Source: Aliikangiella coralliicola
GTDB taxonomy: Bacteria; Pseudomonadota; Gammaproteobacteria; Enterobacterales; Kangiellaceae
Direction: 5' to 3'
Length of the DNA: 64,000 nt
NCBI RefSeq assembly: GCF_007004725.1
Contig: NZ_ML660163.1
Location: forward strand, 328,915-392,914
Shown here: piece by piece, positions 27,201-37,400 of the stretch
Numbering within the stretch: the stretch's first letter is position 1
Layout of the letters: each line of letters begins with the position of its first letter
The notes under the pieces: generated by a model
The model's input: only the letters and a program-made list of their open reading frames with translations
Told to the model about the DNA's origin: nothing
Databases searched by the model: none
Made by a program: the position numbers and the translations under genes

Positions 27201-30200
27201 ATTGAACAAGATTATCTACCGACAGCCGTGCTTCTAACTGCAGTTGAACTTTTTTCAATAATTCATGGGGATTTTTAACCAGGTCATCCATCATTTTGGG
27301 TAAATCAGATTTCATTAACTGGGTTGCTGCGCCAATCAAACGAGTCGCTGCTACCGCTTGCCCTGCAACAGGGAAAAATTCTGCGAGATCAAGCACCAGT
27401 TTACCGGCAAACTCTATCGCCTCAGCCAGGTCCTGAAGTTGTGCCACCGTCGCCTGCATATGCGCGGCCCAGGTGAGATCCGTTAAGATCCACTCGTGCT
27501 TATCAGCGTAAACAGGCAGTGGATTGACGCTGTCATCGCGACGAATGTACATCAACAGGGTATTAGGTCTGGTAGCGCCTTTTGAATACTCCTTGCCATC
27601 AATAAATAAAATCGACCCCGCGACTGAACCACTATTACTCAGACTACTTTTCAACGGAAATGCAGCCGGGTGAAAGCGAAATTTTTTCTTCACTTCCAGC
27701 ACTTCCCAACTAATGCCGTTAATAGTGAAAGAATAACCCCGCCCCATTTTACGACTCTCTCGACCTTTCGCGTGGATATGTCCGGTATTTTCAACAGTGC
27801 CATCACCTGGAGTCCCAATGATCCCCCACTCCATGATTTTTTCGCGCAAAACCTTGGTCATGTTTTTCAATACATCTTTAAGATGATTAACACGCTCGTT
27901 GTATAAATTACCTTTCCCTTCTTCTTCTCGTACAACATAAGTTTCACGAAACTGAACATCACCTCCTTTTTTGGTGTCCTGTGTCCAGGCGACTGCGACA
28001 TCAATAAGTGGCAGCCAGTCATGAATAACATTCAAGCTGTCCTCCCCACCTAGTTTATCTTTGATGGTTTCAGCCATTTCAAGCACAGCGAGTGCAGTAT
28101 GTCCTTCACGCTCTTCTGCGTTACCAATTCTGAATATCAAAAACGACAACCGAGAAGCTACTTCCTCGGCTAGTAATCGTTTAATAGTCACTCCTTTATC
28201 GCCGGGAATTCGATATTTATCAAATGAGGTATCTTTGTAATTTTCTAATGCTGGACGCAATCTTGTTTCAATGTGACGACGGCGCTCATGGGAAAGCGCT
28301 TTGCGTTCATCAAGCCTGAGCTGCTTAAACGCATCTTCTCTCTCCTGTTTAAGTTTTTTAATCAAATCAGTTGAAGTGATCGCATTTCTTAGCATTTTCA
28401 AAAATTTGGGGTCGCTGATAAAGAACAGGCTGGCCTTTACAAAATCGAGAATTTTCCACCACACCTCTAGTTTCAGTGCTTTTAATTGCTCACGGGTAAT
28501 AGTTTCAACTGTGGCATTTTTTTTAACACTATCTTTTGTTCCGTCCTTAAATCCTGTGCCAGACTTCAATTCATTTTGTATTGGAGGCAAATGCTTTAGA
28601 AGCTCGTTAATATTACTGAATTTCTTTTGATTTTTCGGATCGAGAATTAGCTGTAAACGAGAAATCAATAGATCATTGACGGCATCAATTTGTTGAATTC
28701 GCTCCAGCAAATTGATCGGCGATGGAATTAACCAGAGAACGCAAATAAATTTTTTCCTCTGACGGTCATAGGTTCTATTGGCCATCCAATAGAGCTTTTG
28801 AGGTACTTGTGCATTCCTTTCACTAAATCGTTTTCGGGTTAGTGGATGTTGTCCGATCAATACCCACGAAGGCGTAATATTTTTGTTTTTTATTTGCCCT
28901 TTTTCTATTTTATAAGGGCGCACCCAGTCAAACTCTGTAATGAGGTATCTTTCAGGGCGATAGTCTTTACGCGCTTTTTTGACCGCTTCATTCAGAAGGG
29001 GTTCTCCGATCAAGGGATAGTCTCCCTCTTTATTTTCAAGCTCCTTATTAATGTACCGACTGGTCTGACGGTAATCTTCGGCCATCAAGAAGGTAAATAA
29101 ATCTTGTTTGCCTAAAGGTTCAATACCGCCGATGCTTTCTCCCTTACGATTACTAAAATCGGCTCGAATAACGCCAACCTGCGCTATCTCATCTTTTTTC
29201 CAGTCACTCGCAAAGTAAATGGCTTCGCTGGAAATTTCATGGCCGTGAATAACATTTTCGGCGAGCATCGACCAGTCATTCCATCCAACTGACTGAGAAA
29301 TGTTATTGATCTTTTCCGCAAACCTTAATCGATAGATTTCACGAATATCCGCTGCCGACGCATTAGCGTCAAAACTTTTTTGAGACTTTGATATCTGCTT
29401 ATCTTTGGTAAGATTAAAGTCTTTCGCTTTTTCTAAAAGCTCCTGCGCGATAATAAATCCCCAGGCAACGACTCCCTGCACAGCAGTTGGCAATCTCTTT
29501 TCCGCAATTTTTGTATCAAATGAGAAATTCCGTCGTCCATCTTTGTTGGTCGGCAATGCGTCGAAAAATTTATCTGCCAGGTTTCTCTCAATTTTATTGA
29601 CCCCGGGCAACTTGATCTTATCCTGGGTTTTAATAACGCCCTTGGTAAAATCCTTGATTAGTTTTTTTCTTTTTAAGTCGAAAGCGACTGGTTCAAGTAG
29701 ACCATTATTTCCTTCTCTTTCAAGAATACCAAAAACAAAAGTGTTGATTGCAGCATAAAGCCCAGGCGCATACTTATTTAGAATTTTGATAACCTGTATA
29801 CCATCTAGCGCTAAATCTTTAAAATCGACATGATTAGCAATTTTTCGAACGTCGTACCCCGCTGTCCAGAAGCCATATGCGAATTTCACCATTCGTGCCA
29901 CAGCAGTCAGAAAGTCGTCAATTATCAGTAGCTCTGCTTCGATTGAAATTTCTTTTTTTCCAAACGTATGGGCACGATCTTTTTTAGCGAGAAATGTTGA
30001 GACTCGCGCTCGCTTATCCGCATTGTGTTTGATTAATTTTTTCTCCAAAGTTTTCAATATTGAAGCTTTAAGGTGCGCTCGATTTTTAAAATTAAACTCA
30101 GGTGCGAAGCGTGTTTCATTGTAGGCTTCTCGAAGCAGGTCATACCGGTATTCTTCGATTTCTGAGGCAATTAACACGGTCATAAAATAAAGTTCATTTT

Positions 30201-31335
30201 CTTTGGCATTAAAATCATGCCGCCGTTTTAATTCTTTTTCTGCTGTATCTTCAGTAAGCTTTTGCGTCGAATCAATGATTTGCCTCGAAAGTTTGGCTGC
30301 TGGATTCATTAAAAAAGCAAAGGTACGATCCAACATGAACCTGGGCGTAGCACGGCCAAACCATGCACTGGTGTACCAGAGTTTATAAAAGTGATCTTTA
30401 ATCGGTTGTAACTTAGTAATATTAAGTTCAATGAGGTGGTTGTAAGTTTCGGCGGAGAAATAAGTCGTTTTTACGTCAGGAAACTGGTTCAGAATTTTGG
30501 CCGCGGTCGAAAAATGATCTGCACGTTTCAGACCATCATACAACGCAGATAAAACTTCAATATCAGTGATATCTGAAAACTTCAAAGCAAAAACGGGGTC
30601 ATTGGTGTTATCAACCACATGATTTGCGCGCGCGTTCCAGAACTCTGGTATCTTCTTGTCTCTGATGGCCTGGCGGTGATTAATAAGTAGCCGATTTATT
30701 AACGTTTTGATTTTTCCGGCTGGAGCATTGTCATCATGGTACTTAAGAACCGCTTCAATATCAGGTAGATTTGGCGTTGTTTCTAATGGTATCGACCAGC
30801 ATTGTGGTATGCCGCTACCTTGAATGTCTGTCACTCGCTGGCGATAGTTTGAAACCTGAGTCACTCTTCCTGTTTGTTGAATACTGTGAGCAATCTCGTG
30901 AGCCAGCAACCGCTGTCCAGCAATTCCTGTTGGGTCAAACTGATGAGACCCAAAATAAATATGCGAACCGCTGGCAAAGGCACGAGCATTCATATTGTCT
31001 ACTACATTGTTGGCGACAAAGTCACGATGAACTCGAATTGCGGACAAGTCAGTGGCAAACGCACTTTCAAGATCATTTTGTAGTGTGGATGGTAAAAATT
31101 CTGCTCTACTAGCTGACACGGTCAAGGCTGATGGTTCAACTGGTGAGAGATGACTGGAAATATTCTGTTCACCGCGAACAAAGGCATTGGCAGAACGATC
31201 AGCTTGTTGTTCAAATTTATCAGCACGATTTCGATTGCCCATGATTAGACGACGCGTTTTATGTTGACGTGCGAAAACCTTCCGCACGTTATTACCGCGT
31301 GAAGCTTGTTTATTTTGGCAAACATTTTTATTCAT
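24292..31335 (-). CDS. Giant eCIS-core protein A: two DUF4157 domains and ESHH C-terminal domain
   Basis: The 2347-residue protein has a basic N-terminus and a first DUF4157 (eCIS core) domain at about 85-160 with HEIAH (146-150) inside LLAHEIAHSIQQTGR. A second DUF4157 domain lies about 1,600 residues later with HELAH (1749-1753) inside LYHELAHVVQQTG. The helical, Lys/Glu-rich region between them is unrecognised. The C-terminal domain (about 2060-2347) has RESHHITQYLL (His2114, His2115) and a later HRRGNLHI. DUF4157 is a metalloprotease-like family tightly linked to eCIS loci. The order of motifs and shared mid-region landmarks show it is a full-length paralogue of the adjacent gene. Roles as particle-loaded toxin, or tape measure/scaffold, are both open. 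Confidence 0.85.
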   Translation of the reverse strand: MNKNVCQNKQASRGNNVRKVFARQHKTRRLIMGNRNRADKFEQQADRSANAFVRGEQNISSHLSPVEPSALTVSASRAEFLPSTLQNDLESAFATDLSAIRVHRDFVANNVVDNMNARAFASGSHIYFGSHQFDPTGIAGQRLLAHEIAHSIQQTGRVTQVSNYRQRVTDIQGSGIPQCWSIPLETTPNLPDIEAVLKYHDDNAPAGKIKTLINRLLINHRQAIRDKKIPEFWNARANHVVDNTNDPVFALKFSDITDIEVLSALYDGLKRADHFSTAAKILNQFPDVKTTYFSAETYNHLIELNITKLQPIKDHFYKLWYTSAWFGRATPRFMLDRTFAFLMNPAAKLSRQIIDSTQKLTEDTAEKELKRRHDFNAKENELYFMTVLIASEIEEYRYDLLREAYNETRFAPEFNFKNRAHLKASILKTLEKKLIKHNADKRARVSTFLAKKDRAHTFGKKEISIEAELLIIDDFLTAVARMVKFAYGFWTAGYDVRKIANHVDFKDLALDGIQVIKILNKYAPGLYAAINTFVFGILEREGNNGLLEPVAFDLKRKKLIKDFTKGVIKTQDKIKLPGVNKIERNLADKFFDALPTNKDGRRNFSFDTKIAEKRLPTAVQGVVAWGFIIAQELLEKAKDFNLTKDKQISKSQKSFDANASAADIREIYRLRFAEKINNISQSVGWNDWSMLAENVIHGHEISSEAIYFASDWKKDEIAQVGVIRADFSNRKGESIGGIEPLGKQDLFTFLMAEDYRQTSRYINKELENKEGDYPLIGEPLLNEAVKKARKDYRPERYLITEFDWVRPYKIEKGQIKNKNITPSWVLIGQHPLTRKRFSERNAQVPQKLYWMANRTYDRQRKKFICVLWLIPSPINLLERIQQIDAVNDLLISRLQLILDPKNQKKFSNINELLKHLPPIQNELKSGTGFKDGTKDSVKKNATVETITREQLKALKLEVWWKILDFVKASLFFISDPKFLKMLRNAITSTDLIKKLKQEREDAFKQLRLDERKALSHERRRHIETRLRPALENYKDTSFDKYRIPGDKGVTIKRLLAEEVASRLSFLIFRIGNAEEREGHTALAVLEMAETIKDKLGGEDSLNVIHDWLPLIDVAVAWTQDTKKGGDVQFRETYVVREEEGKGNLYNERVNHLKDVLKNMTKVLREKIMEWGIIGTPGDGTVENTGHIHAKGRESRKMGRGYSFTINGISWEVLEVKKKFRFHPAAFPLKSSLSNSGSVAGSILFIDGKEYSKGATRPNTLLMYIRRDDSVNPLPVYADKHEWILTDLTWAAHMQATVAQLQDLAEAIEFAGKLVLDLAEFFPVAGQAVAATRLIGAATQLMKSDLPKMMDDLVKNPHELLKKVQLQLEARLSVDNLVQYLIFSNDNNIGLKISENKPKPLRGGGTSSRRWRRLARKLQRIVAGVTRIFARVQDNVQDRRQGVEHLVQNSPHASFIIAFIADHYHEVLGVLSRLNQISGYTDFLSAKNSFSEKDIKEKMDKMIGKMGSLELPADILPLEEIIHALIDIVGHRLGGKYKLGIRILLALLDAVGATDKIVGGISNLIKSAFAKATGGSTITDTILPVWRKKIVPKIETEINKGQKTVADVLEELFGFFNIDLDLAEPEAKIRLRGNEFPSADPNEGPMSQPSLESDVKTGLKQSGLSSLDQSQTGQLLNRLPGLGGEPLSDQFKKDIEARFGQDFSDVRIHHSTAFTDMMKAIQANALTSGSHIFMSDRLNGDSETKRVLYHELAHVVQQTGARPLGKKNTRMPKLGTSRKGIKFDPKAEAEADAVAAAAMKGDARPVTLSPNSVGVQPSMIELFGIRFLRQLTDIGSIEDEVADIDSSGTTNDGRLIGRDVRHAVAGVGARLKAIFASPSKNGGLTIKKSMTKKFHTQYAQIKKQLQASQATIDNAIEDIAIRASFIARPARNGKPPTMGLDVGDFTRRLERYILGKTGILLDLGASVTGRGSKKRFKDTRKPYKWARIRFVFLPAIHGNNKLWKDLLKKKFPSETDEVRGRWRRNLRAVLRDLGTSVSVWDDNYQLKNNVYTAAEKLGELKSAPGLDASSLPPKNDYLNTDTEDVTPGGIGNIRLHLGTYEQKTKQQKGRERESHHITQYLLVQYFHNGSSGSPPPADQNIKGFPLAEKHPDAYPGLEVDANNRPTKFLGSKTVEISELEDGRGKKMPTILLARPTHRRGNLHINPKADDFEGTNISTQGAALNHVYTNLLPGTLKKKEQEVAAGNAPYSDWKKLIKNKESTVKGQIYRAMQGTYKYMRNYMQGQLKKGLVTNEKNYYNDLFATKNPSSTEKPMKTKDMEDIWAKAVSHNNQGRKGYKGMSKYGWVGS

Positions 31336-31421
31336 AATTGATGATTCAAATTTTTACTCTCAATATTTAAAACTCCTGATTTTTAATTTCTAATTCATCG
31401 TTAATCAATCACAACTTTCCG

Positions 31422-34400
31422 CTAAGGTGTGGGCCAGCCTTTTCTACTCATCACTTGATCATTATTTCTTTTAGCAGCTCGAAAAACCTGGTTCAGATCA
31501 GTCTCTCGTAAATTGTAAGCAGCCTCTAAACCGGGATCATCTGAATCTGGATTTAGCGAATGATTGATTGCGGCTATACTTCGATAATAAGCTAACTCTT
31601 CTGTTTTCAGTCCATTGCGCAATGCCGGAATCATTCTGTTATACATCCAGTGATAAGTGGCTACAGTCGCATCATAAAAAGCCCGATTTGCGCCTGCCAT
31701 ATTGGTATTAAGCTGATGTTCAAATCTTTGTCGGTGTGCTTCCGAACCATCTCGGGTGCGCAAGGCAACAGGAAGGTTTCGGTTGAAAGTATTCTGAATT
31801 GCCAAACCTTGCGACGACGAGTTATCAGTATCAAATCCCATGGTCGCATTATCATTCCAGACAGATTCACTGAGCACATGCAATTTACCGCGTTGATGAG
31901 TTCGAGCTGACAATAAAACTGCCGGCATTTCATCGCCACGCCCCGATGTAGGGTCGAGTGCAGTAATTTTAATTTCGCTTCTACCTGGCGCATCAATCGA
32001 ATTGACCACACCACCAGTCTGAGTAGTGTTGGCAAACTTAACCGCTGTTGGATAACGCGAATGATGTGCGGGAAAAGCTTTTCGAGTTCCGTGCTTATTG
32101 CTAAAAAATTCTGCGAGCAAATATTGAGTAGTATGGTGAGATTCCCGGTTAAAGGTACCAATCGAACGACCACGGGTTAAACGTCCGTGAGTAGAAACCG
32201 CTAAACTATCTCCGCGGTTGTTGGTAGTATCTTTGTAATTTGCAACAGTTGGTACATCCGTTAAGTTACCGCGTAATGCTTGCTCGCGAATTTCAACAAA
32301 TTCTGTGACAAAATGATTAGAAAATTTAAATTCGTTACTATCCCAGATCCTCGCCTGAGGCCCCATAGCTCTGAGCCTTTGCCGAACGCCATTTTGTAAC
32401 CGGGCATCAATTGGTATTCTTCTGCCGGTAAATCCCGCAGTCACTGCAATTTTCCATAAACGGCTTCGGCCACCAATACGCTCCAACGCGACGTTAATCA
32501 CTTTAACATTTTGGATTGTTCTCGGCTCAGTACGCGACACTGAAATTTGTAAGCCAATACCTTTTTCAGCAAATATAAAATTTTCTAATAGATTAACAAA
32601 CCGACTAACCTTTAACTCGCTTTGTGGCTGGTTGCGATCAGTTTGACGTATTGGTTTCTGTGCTAAAGTTGCGATTCCAGTAATAGCCTGATCACCAAAG
32701 CTTCTGCTGCGGGTTAAATGGGTCTTAATTTTATCTCTTACATTTGCCGGTGTTATTCCCGGAATCGGCACATTGGGATCTTGCGTAAATCGAGCAAAGT
32801 CATCATTACTACCAGTGTTTAAATTGCCTAATTTGGTCCACACTTCGCCCCACAAGCGACGCGCAATTTCGATGCCAGGAACCGGTCCTGTTGAGTCTGC
32901 TGTAAAGTCTTGTTCGGCATCAGCGTCATAACCCACTTCCGTCAGGGTTTCGATAATGCTGCTCATGGTTCTGTCGGTGATACTCGGCTGCACGCCATCA
33001 TCAGAATAATTTGTGTAACCCATGTTCAGGTGACCCGATGAAAAAGACTGTGACACTCGGTCAGCCTGTTGCTCACGTTGATGGTCAAAACGTAATGTTC
33101 CCGAGCGCCCCCATTTAGGCTGGGGCGCTGTTCCACTTAACGGATGTGAACCAGTTTGTTGCACTACATGAGTTAACTCATGGGCTAAAGTCGGTTGCAC
33201 ACCAGGAGAATTCAGACTGAGCTTAGGATTAAGAAAGATATGGCTTCCACTGGTGACTGCGTTGGCACCGATAGGTGTAGTAGCAGGTACAGCTGCATTA
33301 CCATGATGTAATCTGACATGAGAAAAATTCTGGCCAAACTTCTGTTCATATGGCTGACGTAAACTCGACGAAAATGGTATTCCTGATTGACGTGGCAAAT
33401 GCCAGCCACAACTCGACAAATTAACGCTCTGATTAGAAATTCCGGGTTGAAGTGAAGCCTCGGTTTCGAGTGTTTCGGGTATTACTTCCGTGGAAGGCAA
33501 GCTATCAGTTTCGGGACGCTCAAGCGGTGCCTGGCCCAAAGTACTCAAAAAACGATTAATCGTTCGATATAAATCATTAACGAATTGATCTCGCAATTCT
33601 ACAAATTCATTACCGATTAACGGTAACACATCTTCTCGCCAATAACGGTTGGGATCTAAAGCAGTATCACGCCAGATATCTCCAATCTGCTCCGCCATGT
33701 AGGTATACAAAGATTTAAAGCCGGTAAAACGACCTTGCCGATCCTGTGGCACAGGAATCAATTCTAATGCCCTTCTGACAATTCTCGCTTTAGCACCGAA
33801 TCGATCGGCTACCAGCATCACAATGAGTTCAGTCGCTAAAGTCAAATCGATTAACTCTCCGGGCAATTCAATGGCTTCGATCGCTGTTAAAATTTCCAAT
33901 GTATTACGGCGTAAATCAGTCGTGATATCTTCAATGCTTTCGCCAACCGCATCTCGAATAGCGTCAGGTGTAACCGGAACATCCCCCCGCGCAATTGCTT
34001 CACCAACCTCTGGTGGAATAAGATCATTTAATGCTCTTAGCACAGTTATTGCTCTTCGCATTACCCAGGAAAGTGTTGGGCGCATAGCCAGATTACCCTG
34101 TACTGACCGAATCGGGCCACGAGCGCGGGAGCGCAGTCGATTGATCGCATTATGAAAACGCGTTCCCAAGAGTCGCAAAGAGCGAACGACTCTACCGATT
34201 CGTGTTCTTGGTGGTGGTGCAGGTCTGGCGTTTCGAGTGCTTCTTAAGTTCAACAGCCCACTGAGAGGATTCCGATGCTGTCCCGCCAACAATAAAAATT
34301 TCCAGATATTTTCTGGCGTCAGCAGTTCATTTTGAATTCTCTCTACCAACTGCTCGGCCACACTCCAGGGGTCATCCTGAAGTTGTCGAACCATTTCTTC

Positions 34401-37400
34401 CAGGTCACCGCTGGAAACAAATTGAAGCGTTTGCGCAATGACCTGTGGAATGACCAAACCGGTTGCCATAGCGACAGCGTCCATTAGTAATTCCATTGAC
34501 GCTTGCGTAACCGCCGCCAGATTTTCCATATGGATCTGAAAACCACGCCACAAAAACATATCGTTGTAACGGGTCATCAGAGCAGGGTCATCATCGGCGA
34601 AAACAACTCGCGCCGTAGTTCCTTCACCAATTTGAATGGAAAACAACTGGTCGTGTGGAATCGGCCTTCCGGTCATTCCGCCAAAAGTTTCTCCTTCACT
34701 ATTTTTATACAGAGGTGGAATGTAAGGCCCATACCCCTGGCTGCCAACTGCCGGCCTGTATTCAAAATGCCTGGCAACATTCGTTACTCTGACAACATTA
34801 CCGCTTCCTTCCTGAATGTGTCCGGTATTGTCAGCGGTCATACCAATATGCCATTGGTGCATTGGGTCAGGATTCGTTTCACTAGTGGGATAAATCGGAC
34901 CCGAACGAAAAGCCATTGAACGAATGACAGTGGTGCCATCGTGATCGGCTCCCTCAAAACCAATTTGACTTTGTGCTTCAGCAAAGTTTTCTGTAATGGT
35001 TCGCTGAGCGTTTCTCAGGTGTGCACGAGCACGAAGAAGGTTTCTGTTGATGTAGGCGATTCTGCCACCAAGCTCATCATACACATTGGTAATGCGACGC
35101 AATTTCTGAAGGTTCTCAGCATTACCCGGAGTACTAAATTGCAACGTCTCTTCAAACAACTGATAGTAATCACGAGCCACTGCGTTTTCTTGATCTCGGC
35201 GAGAAAAAAGACGGTCGAATTCTGCAGCCATTGTCAACACCAGCAAAGCAATCTGGGCATCAGCTTCATCACGCGGTCTGGCGTTGGACCGAAACCGCGA
35301 GATATCCCTTATCGTGGTTATTGGTGCTTGAATTCTGGCACCGGCTTCTTCATCAGTCTCATCTTCTAATCTGGCGGTCACTCTTCTTTCGGTTAAATAA
35401 CCTGCAAAACGCCGCTTGAGTTGCATTGTTAAAATTCGGCGTTGCAAAGTGGTAAACCGACGCCACAAATCAGGCATCTCACGATTAATGGGTCGGATAA
35501 GCCCGAGTAGCGCCGAGTTGATCCTTTCGTTAACAAAATCCCATTCGGAATAGTCGATATTGTCGCGGTGTATTGCGTTTAGAAAAGTTCCCAGATTCGC
35601 CGCCTGAGATCCAGCAACCTGGCGCAACGAAGGTAAATCACGAGCCAGATTAACCAGCCCCTGCAATGAGGGTAAAATCCATAAAAATACTCGCTGCTCT
35701 ACCCGACGCGGTACTATCGCAAAGTGAAACGCACCGCTATTTTTATGACGAACGATTGACGCTTGCGTTTTCGGATGCTGATAAATCATATCATCCCAAC
35801 GCGCGTCACTATTTGGTGGAATTAGCGCGTCCCAATCAGTCACTTTAAATCGTTGCGGCATGTTCAACTGAAAAATACTTGCCGCATCACCCCGAGCCCG
35901 CGCTTCAAATTCCGCCTCTGCATTTGCCAGGAAATTGGCCTGTACTGCCGATGGGTCCTGGCGCAAATTATTGATCGCGGCGAAATCAATTTCAGTGTTC
36001 GCCGAAGCCGTTGACTCACTCGCCAGATAACCTAACAACGCGCTTCGCAAACGGCGTTTTAAACTTAACCGAAACCAACGAATAATATGTAGTAAAGTAA
36101 AAGGAACCTCACTAATAAAAGGTTCATTCAATAAGCTTGGAAAATCTTGTCGTAACTTCCTTAAAGACGTGTCTGTATCAACTCGCCATTCATCACGGAT
36201 CCAAAGTTGCGGTAAGTGTAAACCCGTTCCAGCTGACAACGCTTCTTTAGTTGCGTCAACAATATCCTGCCATCCCATCCAGCGGGCAAACCATAAAAAA
36301 GTTCTCGCCAGTTGCAGTCGGTGGAAACCTAACTCATCAACAAAATTAGGCGTGGCCTCATCACCTTGCTGGTTGTAACGCTGCGATTGCCACACCAGCA
36401 TATCGGTAAACCATGACATCAAAGCCAGACCACGAACGAGTTCTTCGTTTCGTCTTCTCTGTAATGCACGGCGTCTTAAAGAACGATCAATTTGCTCAAA
36501 TAGCGATGGTAAAGTTCGATTACCTGAGCGAGTAGATTGTTCCATCGCGTTGATAAATGCGGTGAGTCTTTGCTGATAATCTTCCGGCGACGGCAATCCT
36601 TCACCGAGTGCAGCACCTTGCGCGCTAGCATCATCGGGCCCCGCTCGAACGCTGCCGACGCTTTCTGCGAAAATTGCCTGAGCATGTTCCAACACCACAG
36701 CATGCAATTGATTGACAAAAGGTTCTCGGTGGCCTCTTGCAGGAAACCTCGGCAATTGAACGCTAGTTCGCTCATCTTCACCAACAAACGTTCTTCTGGT
36801 CGATGGATCGAGCAGTTGAGCAATAGTGAAGGCGCCGAATTCGGCCCTGACGTGTGCAATATCTTCCTGTAATCTTTGCCATAATGGATCGATATCACGT
36901 TCGATCATCTGCAATAAACTCTCGGCAAGGTTTTTTCGCCACGCCGGCTCAGTGTCAGAATCGAGAATCTCTCTTTCTCGATTTTTTACATTGGTAATTC
37001 CATTTATTAACCTCTCGGTCGGCGTAAAGTCGGAGTAAACTCGATTGACTTCGCCACGGATCGCCTGACAATCCAGTAGGCGCTGACGATCGATTTCAAC
37101 TAAAGCATCCCATGCGATGACCACGCGTTCCTGTGGTAACACAGTCATATTCTGGTTTTGCGTCGTTCTTTGCGTAACAGCCTCATTGCGTGCAGTTTGA
37201 ATTCGGCTATTTGCAGCCGGCGGTGGGGCATGGGGTGTTAAGAAAAAAGAACGATAATCAGAAATAATGGTGTGAGGCCAATAGCGTTGAAAATCTCGAA
37301 ACCATAAAGCACCGGCAGCCCAATTGAATACATCATTCTGGCTGCGCAAAAAACCAATAAAAGCAGACGAATGAACAATCACTGTCGCCTCAAGTCGCCC

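Noticed and set aside
31661-32173. 170-codon minus-strand open frame inside giant gene B
   Set aside because: A shadow frame within the ESHH domain of giant protein B; no ribosome site.
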